Shown here: piece after piece, positions 22,405-32,925 of the stretch | Layout: the number at the start of each line of letters is the position of its first letter | How positions within the stretch are numbered: the stretch's first letter is position 1 | Assembly: GCA_930367215.1 (NCBI GenBank) | Contig: OV884059.1 | Span: forward strand, 52,298,957 to 52,362,956 | Direction of reading: 5' to 3' | Length of the DNA stretch: 64,000 nt | DNA from: Pollenia angustigena | Lineage: Eukaryota; Arthropoda; Insecta; Diptera; Polleniidae | The notes under the pieces: model-generated | The model's database searches: none | Told to the model about the DNA's origin: nothing | What the model saw: only the letters and a program-made list of their open reading frames with translations | Position numbers and translations under genes: made by a program

Positions 22405-23713
22405 CAGGGTTGTCAAGTTTCTTGGCGACTTAATTTTTAATTTGGCGTCATGGCGATTTATTTTTGGTGGATTTGAAAATATATGGCTAAATTCCCAATT
22501 TTTTCATATTTGATAAATACACTGAAATTTATTGTTGAGGGAAAGCTAGCCTCTATGCGCATTTCACTGGTTGCTTAGGCCAGATCATTTTGTTGAAAAT
22601 TTGATAATGCTATGTTCACACTTGGGGTTTTAAACGTGTTTAAGCAAAATGTTATTACATTTGAGATGATTAAGATGACTGATTATTAAGAAAAAACCCC
22701 AACAAACAAATTTATATTTCTTTTAAGTATTAAAAATGGATAAAAATACTTTATAAAGTTATCAGAAGATTATTTTAAACATATTAATGATAAAATTGTA
22801 AAAATTTATGAATTATATAAGAAAAAAAAAAAAATAAAACGTTAAGCAGAGTTAAATAACCCAAGTGTGAGCATAGAAAAAGCCATGAATTTGTTTTGAG
22901 ACTCGTATACAAATTTACCGTTTGTTATTTGGAAAGACTATTTCAATGGTGGTATTACATCTAATTTAAATTAGTTTTTGAAAAAAGTTTATAGCTATAA
23001 GATACGTCCGGTACGTACCATTTTAAAGAACTCTTTATGTGCATGTTATTCCAACTGTTAATGTCTGTATTGAAAGAGTTATTTTTAATAATTAACTCCA
23101 CTAAAACTCGCTTTCAAAATAAAGTGCAATATAAACTTCTTGGCACGTTATTACGAGTTATAAATTATATGAATGTTAATAGCAGGGGTCTAATCACCGC
23201 ATTATCGAGCAAAATTGATCGAAATTATTTATTTTGGTATCATGAAACTCGATATCGAATGAAATGTAGTGAATTTGAAATAAAAGCATTTGATATTGAG
23301 TAACTTGACAATACATTTATCGAGTTTTCATTCGATAAGTCAGTGTCTATCGTATGCAAAAAAAATCGATAGTTTATTCGATACGATAGTATCGAGTGCG
23401 GTGATTAGACCCCAGAATTGCCCTGCCGGTGAAGCTTATAGCGTTTTATTATATATCCAATATTTATTTAATACTAACCACAAAAAAACGTTTTGCTGCT
23501 TCAATTAGACTATTGTAAACTATACCTTTTTTGTGTTCACCAATCATTTTACTTTAATTAAACAATATACTATATATCAAGGCGACTTTTTCCCATTTTT
23601 GGCAAATTTTAGCAATTAGGAAGACATTTATTTTTTAGGATTTATAAAAAAGGCTTTGGCGATTTTGGATAATTAATTTGGCAAAAAAGATCAAAATAAA
23701 TCTGACAGCCCTG
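22405..23713. mobile_element. Nested element with CAGGG(T/C)TGTCA ends
   Basis: Left end CAGGGTTGTCAAGTTT and, as complement, right end CAGGGCTGTCAGATTT are inverted. TTGGCGA-type subterminal repeats occur at both ends. The terminus resembles hAT elements, but I could not find an 8-bp duplication (flanks AATACGAT and GCTGCTAT differ). About 1.3 kb, non-coding. Confidence 0.55.
23185..23413. mobile_element. 229-bp MITE with GGGGTCTAATCACCGCA ends
   Basis: A 17-bp perfect inverted repeat begins GGGGTCTAATCACC. The interior is rich in TATCGA/TCGATA motifs, including several ATCGAT-like palindromes. No clear target duplication. The small ORFs at 23037-23303 and 23290-23508 merely overlap it. Confidence 0.7.
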
Positions 23714-23980
23714 GCTGCTATTTACAATTTTTTTCAATGTACATGAGCGTTGCCAGTTGTTCTTAATATAAAACCCGCCAAATGCAAATTTTTTATTTGA
23801 GCAGAAAATTGTATACATATTTATTTCATTTATATTTTAAATTATACCTTTAAATAAATAACCAAATTCAATAGTCAACAGATTTATTTATTAAAGCTTA
23901 GTCAAGTTTTAGAGCACGAAATTATTATGGAAACCCCATTTTTAATGTAGATATTACTTCAGCGTTCGTTTATGAATGAT

Positions 23981-24388
23981 GCCCGTAATTTCTAAAAAAG
24001 AAAGCTGGTCGTATTCGTACCTAAAGCTTCGTACAGACGATGGTCAGATCTTACAATATTGGTAAGCAGCGTTGCTTAAATTGCATTAAAATTGGCTAAA
24101 ATGTCTTACAACTGTGTGAACGTTGTAAGCTCATTTGTATTTGCAGAAGCGCAAAATTAATGCATCTGACAATGGACCATTGTCAGAAAAATATTGCTGT
24201 TGGCAACGCCTGCTTACAATATTGTAAGATCTGACCATCGTCTGTACGAAGCTTAACAGTTATTTTTACCTATTTCAACGTTTATTTAGCGTTGATGTTT
24301 TATGCTTCAGTTTTCATTTAAAATATGACAGCTTTTACACCATTGACTTCTATGCACTGCTAGATTTCTTTTTGTAGAAATTACGGGC
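23981..24388. mobile_element. Outer MITE with GCCCGTAATTTCTA ends
   Basis: Inverted ends GCCCGTAATTTCTAAAAAAG and, as complement, GCCCGTAATTTCTACAAAAA, flanked by AT on both sides. It contains the 229-bp element at 24025-24253, so it is the older of the two. Confidence 0.65.
24025..24253. mobile_element. 229-bp Harbinger-like MITE, TAA duplication, copy 1
   Basis: Long TIR beginning AGCTTCGTACAGACGATGG (about 33 bp, almost perfect) with TAA at 24022-24024 and 24254-24256. A partner copy lies at 25198-25354. TAA target and size fit PIF/Harbinger MITEs. Confidence 0.8.
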
Positions 24389-25197
24389 ATAAGACTGTTA
24401 ATATAAAAAAAAATTAGTTTATAAGAAACTACTTATGAATTTTAAAAGCTTTTATTTAACTTGCAATGTATGTTTGTGGGTAAAATATTGCAACTCAAAT
24501 TTAAAGCAGATTACTCGAACCGATTTAGCTGACATTTTGTAACATATGTTCAGTTTGGATGAAAATGCATGGTTAACTGTGTAAAGTTATTATACATCCA
24601 ACATGGTAAAACACCCAAGATGGCGGACTTATTATTTTAAATGCATTCCAACAATATGAGTATCAAATGGAAGGGCTTGCTGAGTGACTCTAAATCTTCA
24701 ATATGGGTATCAACTGAAATTACTTCCTGAGAATACGAATGCGAGTTAAAAGTAAAAAATTATTTAAAAAAAAAACATCTTTTATTTAAATGCTCTGAAA
24801 AGAAAAAATATAATGTAACTTAAAAACTTTTACTATCAACTTAAAACGTCGTTACATAAATTATACGATTTAAAGCTTGTCGCGAGATTTACTTGTGTAG
24901 AAAAACATGTAAATCAAATAACTTGCGACCAATTTAACTTACAGTTAACAATATTTGTCAGTTATAGCGGATAGTTAATTATAACTGAACTTGCTGAAAT
25001 TGACCGTTGATGTGATTGATATTAACTACTAAAATTCTCAAACGAAGTAAATACGAGTACTTAAATCTTGCGACAAGCTTTTATATTTAAAAAAATATTG
25101 ACAAGCAACATGCTTTTATATCATATAAATTGATTAATGACATTATAAGTTCGAAAAACAGGAAGAAAAATGTTTAAGTAATTCTTTCTCTTGGTCA

Positions 25198-25354
25198 GAT
25201 GGTCAGATCTTACAATGTTGTAATTTTTCTGACAATGATGCCATTGTCAGATGCATTAATTTTACACATCTTACAATGTTCATACAGTTTCAATACATTT
25301 TTAGGCAATTTTTATGACAACATTGTAAGATCTGACCATCGTCTATACGAAGCT
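25198..25354. mobile_element. Same Harbinger-like MITE, copy 2, left end lost
   Basis: The right end is complete (ATCGTCTATACGAAGCT then TAA at 25355-25357). The left end starts at GATGGTCAGATCTTAC and lacks about 14 terminal bases. Confidence 0.75.
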
Positions 25355-25363
25355 TAATGTGGT

Positions 25364-25490
25364 GTTTATAGAACACGAGCGCCTTACTCGTCCGTTCAAT
25401 TTACATTTAAAACAAAAACAAAATTTCGAAATTTGTTTTTGTTTTAAATGTAAGTTGAACGGACGAGTAAGGCGCTCGTGTTCTATAAAC
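25364..25490. repeat. Near-perfect 127-bp fold-back
   Basis: Arms of about 62 bp beginning GTTTATAGAACACGAGCG pair with one mismatch and one single-base gap around a TTCGAA centre. No open frame. It could be a very short fold-back element. Confidence 0.85.
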
Positions 25491-26027
25491 TACACATAAG
25501 CATTTAGAATATGAGAACACCAAACAAGTATTAAAACCGCCACGTTAAGCGAGAAATCACTACATATGGCAGCCCAGATTGTACTATGAAATTTACTAAA
25601 CAATGTACCAAATTGCCACTGGCAATGTGTTAAAAGAAACAAATAAAGTATACTGGTACAACATAAACATTTTAATAGTATTGTTTCTTTTCAATCAGTT
25701 GTTTGGTAAACGAAAAAACAACTGAGAATTTTGCGTTTATTGTTTTCTATTTTTGTGTACACTCAAAAAGTTTTCACTAACTGAATGTAATTTACTAAAA
25801 TCATTTTCCGTAAAGTTAAAACTAATTCTTTAACTATTTAACATGTTGTTCCAAAAATAAATATGTTCAGATATTTTGTATGCATAAAATAAAACTGAAA
25901 TACTTAAATGCAAAGTTATTTTAAATTATTTTATTATTTACATATTATTTTATTATTTGCACATAAATAACATAAACAAAAATTTTTCGCTAATTTTGTA
26001 GATAATAATGACAGGTGTACTGTTTAA

Positions 26028-26167
26028 CTGCCTGTTTTTTGAAAACGTAAGCAAGTGAGTGAGTGAGAAATTATATTGAAAACAAAAACAAATTTTCGTT
26101 TTTTATTGTTGTTTTCAATATAATTTCTCACTCACTCACTTGCTTACGTTTTCTAAAAACAGGCAGT
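26028..26167. repeat. Near-perfect 140-bp fold-back
   Basis: Arms begin ACTGCCTGTTTTT and continue AAAACGTAAGCAAGTGAG, pairing for about 58 bp with two mismatches. The centre AAAACAAAAACAAATTTTCG matches the apex region of the fold-back at 25364-25490, although the outer arms are unrelated. Confidence 0.85.
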
Positions 26168-28032
26168 AAGCTATCTTAGTATGTAATTTAAATTGAGTTA
26201 AAATTTACTGAAAAAACCTTTGAATGTTTTTTTTGTAGTTTGTATATTTTTATTTTAAATAATAGAAAAATTTATTAATTTTTAAAGAATTTCTACGTTT
26301 AAAAATTAACATTAAAAAAAGCCGTAAAATTCCTTTATTTTAAATGATTTCCCGTTTTCTAATTAAATTTTCAGTTATTCAAACTTAAGCGCCCTATGCT
26401 CCAATGGGAGTTAGAGGAACACATATATAAACTTAATATTCTTTTGAATTTACCTACATAATATTTTGAGTGTAGCATCATACAAGTATGCTATACTTGT
26501 TTCTTTTAACACATTGCCGTATTCAATCAATTGTGAATGACTAAACGAAGGCCACAAAAGACCAAGTGACACAAAAGACCGACTGACACAAAAGACTGCT
26601 GACAGAAAAGACCGAGTGAACGAAAAGAACGAACTAGTTCATTTGTTTTAACTGAACGATAATGACCGGTCACCTAAATGAACGATTAAGCCCAAGACTA
26701 ATATTTATATCGTATGTAGTCCGAAATAGTATATTATTGAAATTTAACTATATCGGTTTACAAATGGCTGAGATATAAATCTGTAATTTACCTATTCCTA
26801 TAAATTTTTTTCTTTTTTTTACCTGAAATAGACTTAGTAGAACAGCTGGTAGTTTAAGTTAAAAAAATCGGTTCATAAATGAACGGGTTACAGACAAACA
26901 ACTTTTTTTCTTGAAGAAATAATGGTTTTGGCCCAAAAATGTCCATATAAGATAAGAATATCAAAAGGGTGTTTCCACAGAAATTGACCCCTTATAGCTC
27001 AAAAATTAAATTTTTATTTTGAATTAATTTCTCCGCTATTATACAAAATAAATGTATCGTGTCATATTCCTAAAGATTAACTTTAATTTTATTTATACTA
27101 ACTTGTAATTTTTATAATGTATTATTTAAACAAAACATTTCAAAGAATTAAATCAGATATTTAACTTGACATATCCTGTGCAAAATTTTACAAAACATGA
27201 TGTTTGTTTGAGACATTTAAAAACAGCACATTTATAAAGTAACGGCCGTTACTTTGGATACACCCAAAAATCAATCATATTTTGTTAATGTATATAAGAA
27301 GTATTAAATGTTCAAAATAAGCCAAATCGGTCCATTTCTTTCCCTCGAAATTTTGCTTTTGCCGATACATTTTTCAGGGAAGAGGCAAACAACTTCGAGG
27401 ACAATTTTCATAAAAGGGATCAATAAAAAAAATTTAAGCTGTCTTGTTTTTAAAGATATTTTTTTTACTAATAAACAAACATATTAAAATATTTAAAACT
27501 ATCTTATTTCGAAGACTAAGGGGCAACGCCAACAATTTCATTGAAAGCAAAAAAAAAAATCAAAAGTATTTTATAAATTTGTTGTTACTTTCTACAGAAA
27601 TTCATTTTGTTTTTCAATTTTCAAAGCCACAAAATATGAAGTGTTTGAAATTTAAAAATTCAATATGAATTTCTATAGAAAGTAACAACAAAATTATAAA
27701 ATATTTTTGATTTTGTTTTGGCTTTCGTCACTTTTTTAAAAAAATCATTAAATCGTCACTTTGCTAATTTCGGAACAAAAAGTTGTCAAAATTACAATAA
27801 CTCGTCAAATCTGGCAGCCCCGTTTTTATTATAGTTATTTCTTTTGTTGACGTTTCGCTTTTATTTGACACTTAATTACTGGAAATATTCCAGTATAAAC
27901 AGAATTTGTTGTGTGTGTTTTCGCATTCAAATACAGAAACACTTTTATCTCATAAATCGAGAAACGATGGAATTTTTTGTTTCACACTTCATCTAAGAAA
28001 TTTTACGATGCGAGAAATACAGAAACGAGGTA

Positions 28033-28822
28033 CTGCTTTTGATTTTCTTTTGTCTCATAAACACAACAAAAAAGACCGTAGTGGTCAGATATACTTGTTC
28101 TAACTATTGAAGCATGTGTTTGTGTTGCTGTATTATTGCTACGTACAAATATGTGATCAATGCATGTACTTGTTCTTTTGTTTATATCTTCCCTCGTACT
28201 TTCTTTTATTATGCATTGCAGACCATTCGATGAGAGCATTTCAGTGTATTTTGTTGTTGTTATATTTTGAGTAAGAATATCAATATTAATATCACCAATA
28301 ACAATAACATCTTGTTTGTTTTTTATTTTATTTATTGTTTTGTCAAGTTCTATTATAAACTCTTTGACATTCGTTTTTGGTGGTCTATAAACCGTGATAA
28401 GAGAAAGAGTTTTGTTGTTATTAAATATATCAATTTGAATAGCTTCGAAAGAGATTGTTTTTAGTTGAATATAAGCGTGTTGAATGTTTTCTCTTACATA
28501 TAGTGCTATACCCCCGCCTCTGCCATCGCGATTAATGTAGTGAGAGTGAAAGCCGTTTATGTTATAAATATTATTCTCATCATTACTTATATTTGTTTCG
28601 GCAAGAACAATAAAATTGATGTTGTTTACAAGGTTGTGTATGGATGCCAGGAAAGGTGTAAAATTTAATCGAAGGGAACGGATATTCATATATATTATAC
28701 AATTGGGATAACTTAAAAAATGTTTATCAATTTGATTAAAATTTTCAATTATTTTTACGGGATTCATATGTAATTATGTTATTTCTTTTTACGAATTAAA
28801 TATTAAATTGATGGTGTGATTA
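28033..28822 (-). mobile_element. LINE-A copy A3, 5' portion
   Basis: Continuation of A3 beyond TIR-A copy 2. It ends at the ORF1/ORF2 boundary just after GATGGTGTGATTA, exactly as A2 does, followed by TATTAAATTGAT and the (ATTACT)n of A4. Confidence 0.9.
28036..28767 (-). pseudogene. LINE-A3 ORF2 endonuclease, 3' end interrupted
   Basis: Starts MNPVKIIENF at 28767. It contains the APE-type endonuclease motifs MNIRSLRLNF, LAETNISND, RDGRGGGIAL, YRPPKTN, VIGDINIDIL and ISDHYGLFC. The protein sequence equals that of A2 over this stretch as far as I can compare. The frame then runs into the end of TIR-A copy 2; the genuine continuation is at 20566 and below. Confidence 0.85.
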
Positions 28823-28830
28823 TTAAATTG

Positions 28831-29024
28831 ATTACTATTACTATTACTATTGCTATTACTATTACTATTACTATTACTATTACTATTACTATTACTATTA
28901 CTATTACTATTACTATTACTATTACTATTACTATTACTATTACTATTACTATTACTATTACTATTACTATTACTATTACTATTACTATTACTATTACTAT
29001 TACTATTACTATTACTATTACTAT
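28831..29024. repeat. (ATTACT)n microsatellite, about 32 units
   Basis: 194 bp of nearly perfect 6-bp repeat with one TTGCTA variant, at the start as in the array at 17333. It lies between the 5' end of A3 and the poly(T) of the A4 tail. The long Ile-Thr and Leu frames across it are artefacts of the repeat. Confidence 0.95.
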
Positions 29025-29080
29025 TTTTTTTTTTTAATTTTTCAATTTTAATTTGAATTACATTGGTTCTTAAATCTATT

Positions 29081-29109
29081 CCCGCGAAGCCATGGGGCTT
29101 ATCTGCAGG
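29081..29109 (-). other. 3' terminal stem-loop of LINE-A4
   Basis: Identical to that of A3: CCTGC-AGAT-AAGCC-CCAT-GGCTT-C-GCGGG on the element strand. Confidence 0.85.
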
Positions 29110-29173
29110 ATATTAAATTTAGTACAAGCAATTAAATAATAATTAATAAGTTTTTATAACAAATTAGATTTTT

Positions 29174-30559
29174 TCATTGCGAATTTACGAAATAAAATTT
29201 TAATAATTTTTTTCTTTTATGTGTATTTTGTAGGTTTAGTAAATTAGTTGGTAATTTATTAAGAACATTTGGTAGAGCAACATCGAGACAGTTCTTCCCA
29301 TAGTTGTTGCGATATCGTCCAACCTTATACCTTCCATCTGCTCGTCTTCGGGTATTATACATATGATCAATTGGCTTTAAAAATCTGGGATCATTGTTGA
29401 ATTCATTAATCATTGTCATTTTATATATACTTTCGACGTTTAGTATTTGTAGATAAGAGGCTAGTCTACTTGTTGCTGGTTGTACGATGTTCATGTGTGT
29501 GATGTTGCTTAAGTACGTGTTACCGTTGACGTGTGTGTTGTTGTTTACATGTGTGTTGTCGTTCACGTTTGTGTTATTGTTTATGTGTAAGATGTTGTTT
29601 ACGTGTGAGACGTTCCTTTCGTGAGCGTTGTTGTATACGTGTGAGTTGTTGTATACGTGTGGGTTGTTGTTTATGTGCGTGTTGTTGTTTACCAGTGTAT
29701 TGTTATTTATGTGTGTGTTGTTGCTTACGTATGTATTTTTGTTTACGTGTGAGACGTTGCTTTCGTGAGCGTTGTTGTATACGTGTGGGTTGTTGTTTAT
29801 GTGCGTGTTGTTGTTAACCAGTGCATTGTTATTTAGGTGTGTGTTGTTGTTTACGTGTGTGTTGTTATTTACGTGTGAAACATTGCTTTCGTGAGCGTTG
29901 TTGTATACGTGTGGGTTGTTGCTTATGTGTGTATTGTTGTTTACCAGTGCATTGTTATTTATGTGTGTGTTGTTGTTTACGTGTGGGACGTTGCTTCCGT
30001 GAGCATTGTTGTATACGAGTGGGTTGTTGTTTATGTGCGTGTTGTTGTTTACCAGTGTATTGGTATTTATGTGTGTGTTGTTGTTTACGTGTGAGACGTT
30101 GCTTTCGTGAGCGTTGTTGTAAACGTGAAGGTTGTTGTTTATGTGCGTGTTGTTGTTTATCAGTGTATTGTTGTTTATGTGTACGTTGTTGTTTACGCGT
30201 GTGTTGTTTTCTATGTGTGTGTCGGTGTTTACGTGTGTATTGACGTCGATATCATGCGTATTGTTTATGTTACCATATATTAAGGCGTATTGTATCTGTT
30301 GTCTATTGCGTGTTTGGCTTTTTAACAATATTTTAAGGATTTGATTTTGCGTTTGTTGTAAACTTTTACAGTTTGTGGATCTACCCCACGCTGTGATGCC
30401 ATGTCTTAAATACGATTCTGCTAAAGAAAAGTACGCTTGTTTGAGGACAGAAAAGGTAGCATAGTTACTTAAGTGAAAAAGGCTGGAAGCTGATTTTCTT
30501 AGTTTTTTGCGAACATATTGTATGTGTGTTAGCCACTTGAAGTTCTCGTCGACATGCAC
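29174..30559 (-). pseudogene. LINE-A4 ORF2 C-terminal part with Asn/His/Val repeat domain
   Basis: 461 codons, apparently identical in protein sequence to the A3 frame. The repeat domain spans about residues 99-348. It consists of six-residue units such as THVNNN, THINNN and TLVNNN, arranged in about five longer repeats that each include HVYNNAHESNVSHV. It is preceded by the RT thumb (GITAWGRST, KILLKSQTRNRQQIQYA) and followed by the C-terminal domain with YNTRRRADGRYKVGRYRNN. The domain is nearly free of acidic residues, hydrophilic and predicted disordered. Confidence 0.85.
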
Positions 30560-30647
30560 ACCTAAGTATTTGTATGTTTCAACTTTTTCTATTAGCGTGC
30601 TGCATGTGTCTGCAGTCGAACTATATGTGTTATGTAGGCAATCATTA

Positions 30648-32042
30648 TTATGAAATTTTACAATTTGAAAGATGTGGTGGTTTTATGTGCATGACTTTAG
30701 TCTTTGTTGAATTGATAACAAGGCCGTTATCATGACTCCATCTTGTTATAATATCCAGCTCTTTCTGCATAATTGTGTTGGCTTCATCAATTTTCTTGTG
30801 ACATACTAATATTGCAGTGTCATCTGCATATGCAAATGTTGTGCTGTTTTTGAGGACATTTATCATATCGTTTGCATATATAAGGTAAAGAATAGGACCA
30901 AGTTTTGAGCCTTGGGGAACACCGTTTTTATATGAGGGGGTCTCGTCACTTAAGCTGTTACTAATTCTTACCCTATATGTTCTTAATTGTAGATAGTTTT
31001 CAAACCACTGCAGACATTTTCCTCTAACACCATATCGTTCTAGGATTTCCAATAGATTACTGTGTGAAAGCGTATCAAATGCTTTACTAAAATCAATAAA
31101 TAGCGCCAAGCAGTGAGTGTTTTCGCTTAAGCACTTGTTTACATGATTTGCAAAGTTGCCCAACAATTTATTTATATTCTTTCCTTTTTGGAATCCGTAT
31201 TGGTTTGGGTTTATAATGTTATATTTTTTTTTAAAAATTCATTAAGCCTCCTTACTATTATTTCTTCCAGTACCTTTTCAATAATTGGTAGTATAGAGAT
31301 TGGTCTGTAGTTGTTAGAATCATTTTTTATACCATTTTTAAAAATCGGTCGAACTATTGATGTCTTTAACAGCATCGGGATTGTAGCGCTATTGATGCTG
31401 GAGTTTATAAACGACGTTATTAACGAAGTTAAAAAGCTAGCGTTATTTTTTATGTCCTTTGGCCTTATGTTATCTACACCTGCACCTTTTTTTACGTTTA
31501 TGTTTTTTAAAATTCCAAAAATTTCATCCTGAGTAGTAGCAGAGAGATACATGGAGTTTTGCACCGTTGGTTTTATGTATTCTAAAGTTTTTATGTCACA
31601 CATGTGGAGAATGTTGTTAACATTATTATTAAAATTAAGAGCAAATTTGTTTGCTATGGCCGAAATGTTTTCGCTTTTAAAGTTTTTAATGAATGCTTGA
31701 TCCAGATTGTTATATTTTTTGCCCGTTATTTCGTTTATCAGTTGCCAGGTTACACGCATGTTTTTTTTTATTTTCTATAAATTTTAGTTTGAAATAATTG
31801 TTTTTTGCATAATTTAATTTTTTGTTTAATATATTTCTAAACTTTTTATATTCATTTTCAAAATTTTTATTGTTTTTATTGTTTCTCCACTTGCTATAAA
31901 GTTTATCCCTAATAGTACAATATTTTAATAAATTATCGTTCAACCACGGATTCACTTTCCTACTATTATTTTTATTTCTTTTGTATGGTGTGTTTGCCTT
32001 TTTATAAATATTGTTAAATTTTTCACAAATTATGTTAAACAT
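30648..32042 (-). pseudogene. LINE-A4 ORF2: linker and reverse transcriptase
   Basis: Three pieces (31710-32042, 31211-31759, 30648-31166) make up the linker and RT. Motifs are KKGAGVDNIRPKDIK, NYRPISILPIIEKVLEE, ALFIDFSKAFDTLSH, GVPQGSKLGPILY and YADDTAILV. The linker frame breaks near 31735 in a T run, as in A2. The RT frame breaks near 31210. The frame ends at HLSNCKIS through the deletion shared with A3. Confidence 0.85.
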
Positions 32043-32068
32043 ATCATTAGTGTTTAGATCTTGTTCAA

Positions 32069-32890
32069 CTATGGCATTCCAATTACATTCTTTAATATAT
32101 TTATTAACTTTGTAGTTATTGATTTTACTACTCTGATTTGGTATGTTTTGCTCACCCTGCTTTTGATTTTTTTTGTTTCATAAACACAACAAAAAAGACC
32201 GTAGTGGTCAGATATACTTGTTCTAACTATTGAAGCATGTGTTTGTGTTGCTGTATTATTGCTACGTACAAATATGTGATCAATGCATGTACTTGTTCTT
32301 TTGTTTATATCTTCCCTCGTACTTTCTTTTATTATGCATTGCAGACCATTCGATGAGAGCATTTCAGTGTATTTTGTTGTTGTTATATTTTGAGTAAGAA
32401 TATCAATATTAATATCACAAATAACAATAACATCTTGTTTGTTTTTTATTTTATTTATTGTTTTGTCAAGTTCTATTATAAACTCTTTGACATTCGTTTT
32501 TGGTGGTCTATAAACCGTGATAAGAGAAAGAGTTTTGTTGTTATTAAATATATCAATTTGAATAGCTTCGAAAGAGATTGTTTTTAGTTGAATATAAGCG
32601 TGTTGAATGTTTTCTCTTACATATAGTGCTATACCCCCGCCTCTGCCATCGCGATTAATGTAGTGAGAGTGAAAGCCGTTTATGTTATAAAAATTATTCT
32701 CATCATTACTTATATTTGTTTCGGCAAGAACAATAAAATTGATGTTGTTTACAAGGTTGTGTATGGATGCCAGGAAAGGTGTAAAATTTAATCGAAGGGA
32801 ACGGATATTCATATATATTATACAATTGGGATAACTTAAAAAATGTTTATCAATTTGATTAAAATTTTCAATTATTTTTACGGGATTCAT
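32069..32890 (-). pseudogene. LINE-A4 ORF2 endonuclease
   Basis: 273 codons starting MNPVKIIENF. All APE-type blocks are present, but VIVICDINID replaces the VIVIGDINID of A2 and A3, a Gly to Cys change next to the catalytic Asp, and one Ile/Phe change (DENNFYNI) is unique. These are private mutations of A4, so A3, which lacks them, was not copied from A4 in its present state. Confidence 0.8.
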
Positions 32891-32925
32891 ATGTAATTAT
32901 GTTATTTCTTTTTACGAATTAAATA

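Larger units (their letters stand above)
22145..26700. mobile_element. hAT-like non-autonomous element, 4.6 kb
   Basis: The 8-bp duplication ATATTTAT lies at 22137-22144 and 26701-26708, with the single-copy site in TIR-A copy 1 near 8130. Short TIRs read TAGAGTTGTG and, as complement, TAGTCTTGGG. Both ends carry the motif GAACGAACTAGTTCA with many GAACG/CGTTC repeats. An 8-bp duplication plus such termini fits the hAT superfamily. No transposase frame is visible; the interior is a collection of smaller insertions listed separately. Confidence 0.85.
20567..28032. mobile_element. TIR-A copy 2, inserted in LINE-A3
   Basis: Opposite in orientation to copy 1. CTG is duplicated at 20564-20566 and 28033-28035. 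The uninterrupted LINE-A sequence at about 16545-16560 (A2) and 32155-32170 (A4) has CACCCTGCTTTTG with one CTG, which proves the boundaries. It carries an inner element (21333-21988) and a 4.6-kb hAT-like insertion (22145-26700); without the hAT it is about 2.9 kb. No transposase frame is present. Confidence 0.95.

Noticed and set aside
28816..29056. ORFs of repeated Ile-Thr or Leu
   Set aside because: Direct translation of the (ATTACT)n microsatellite.
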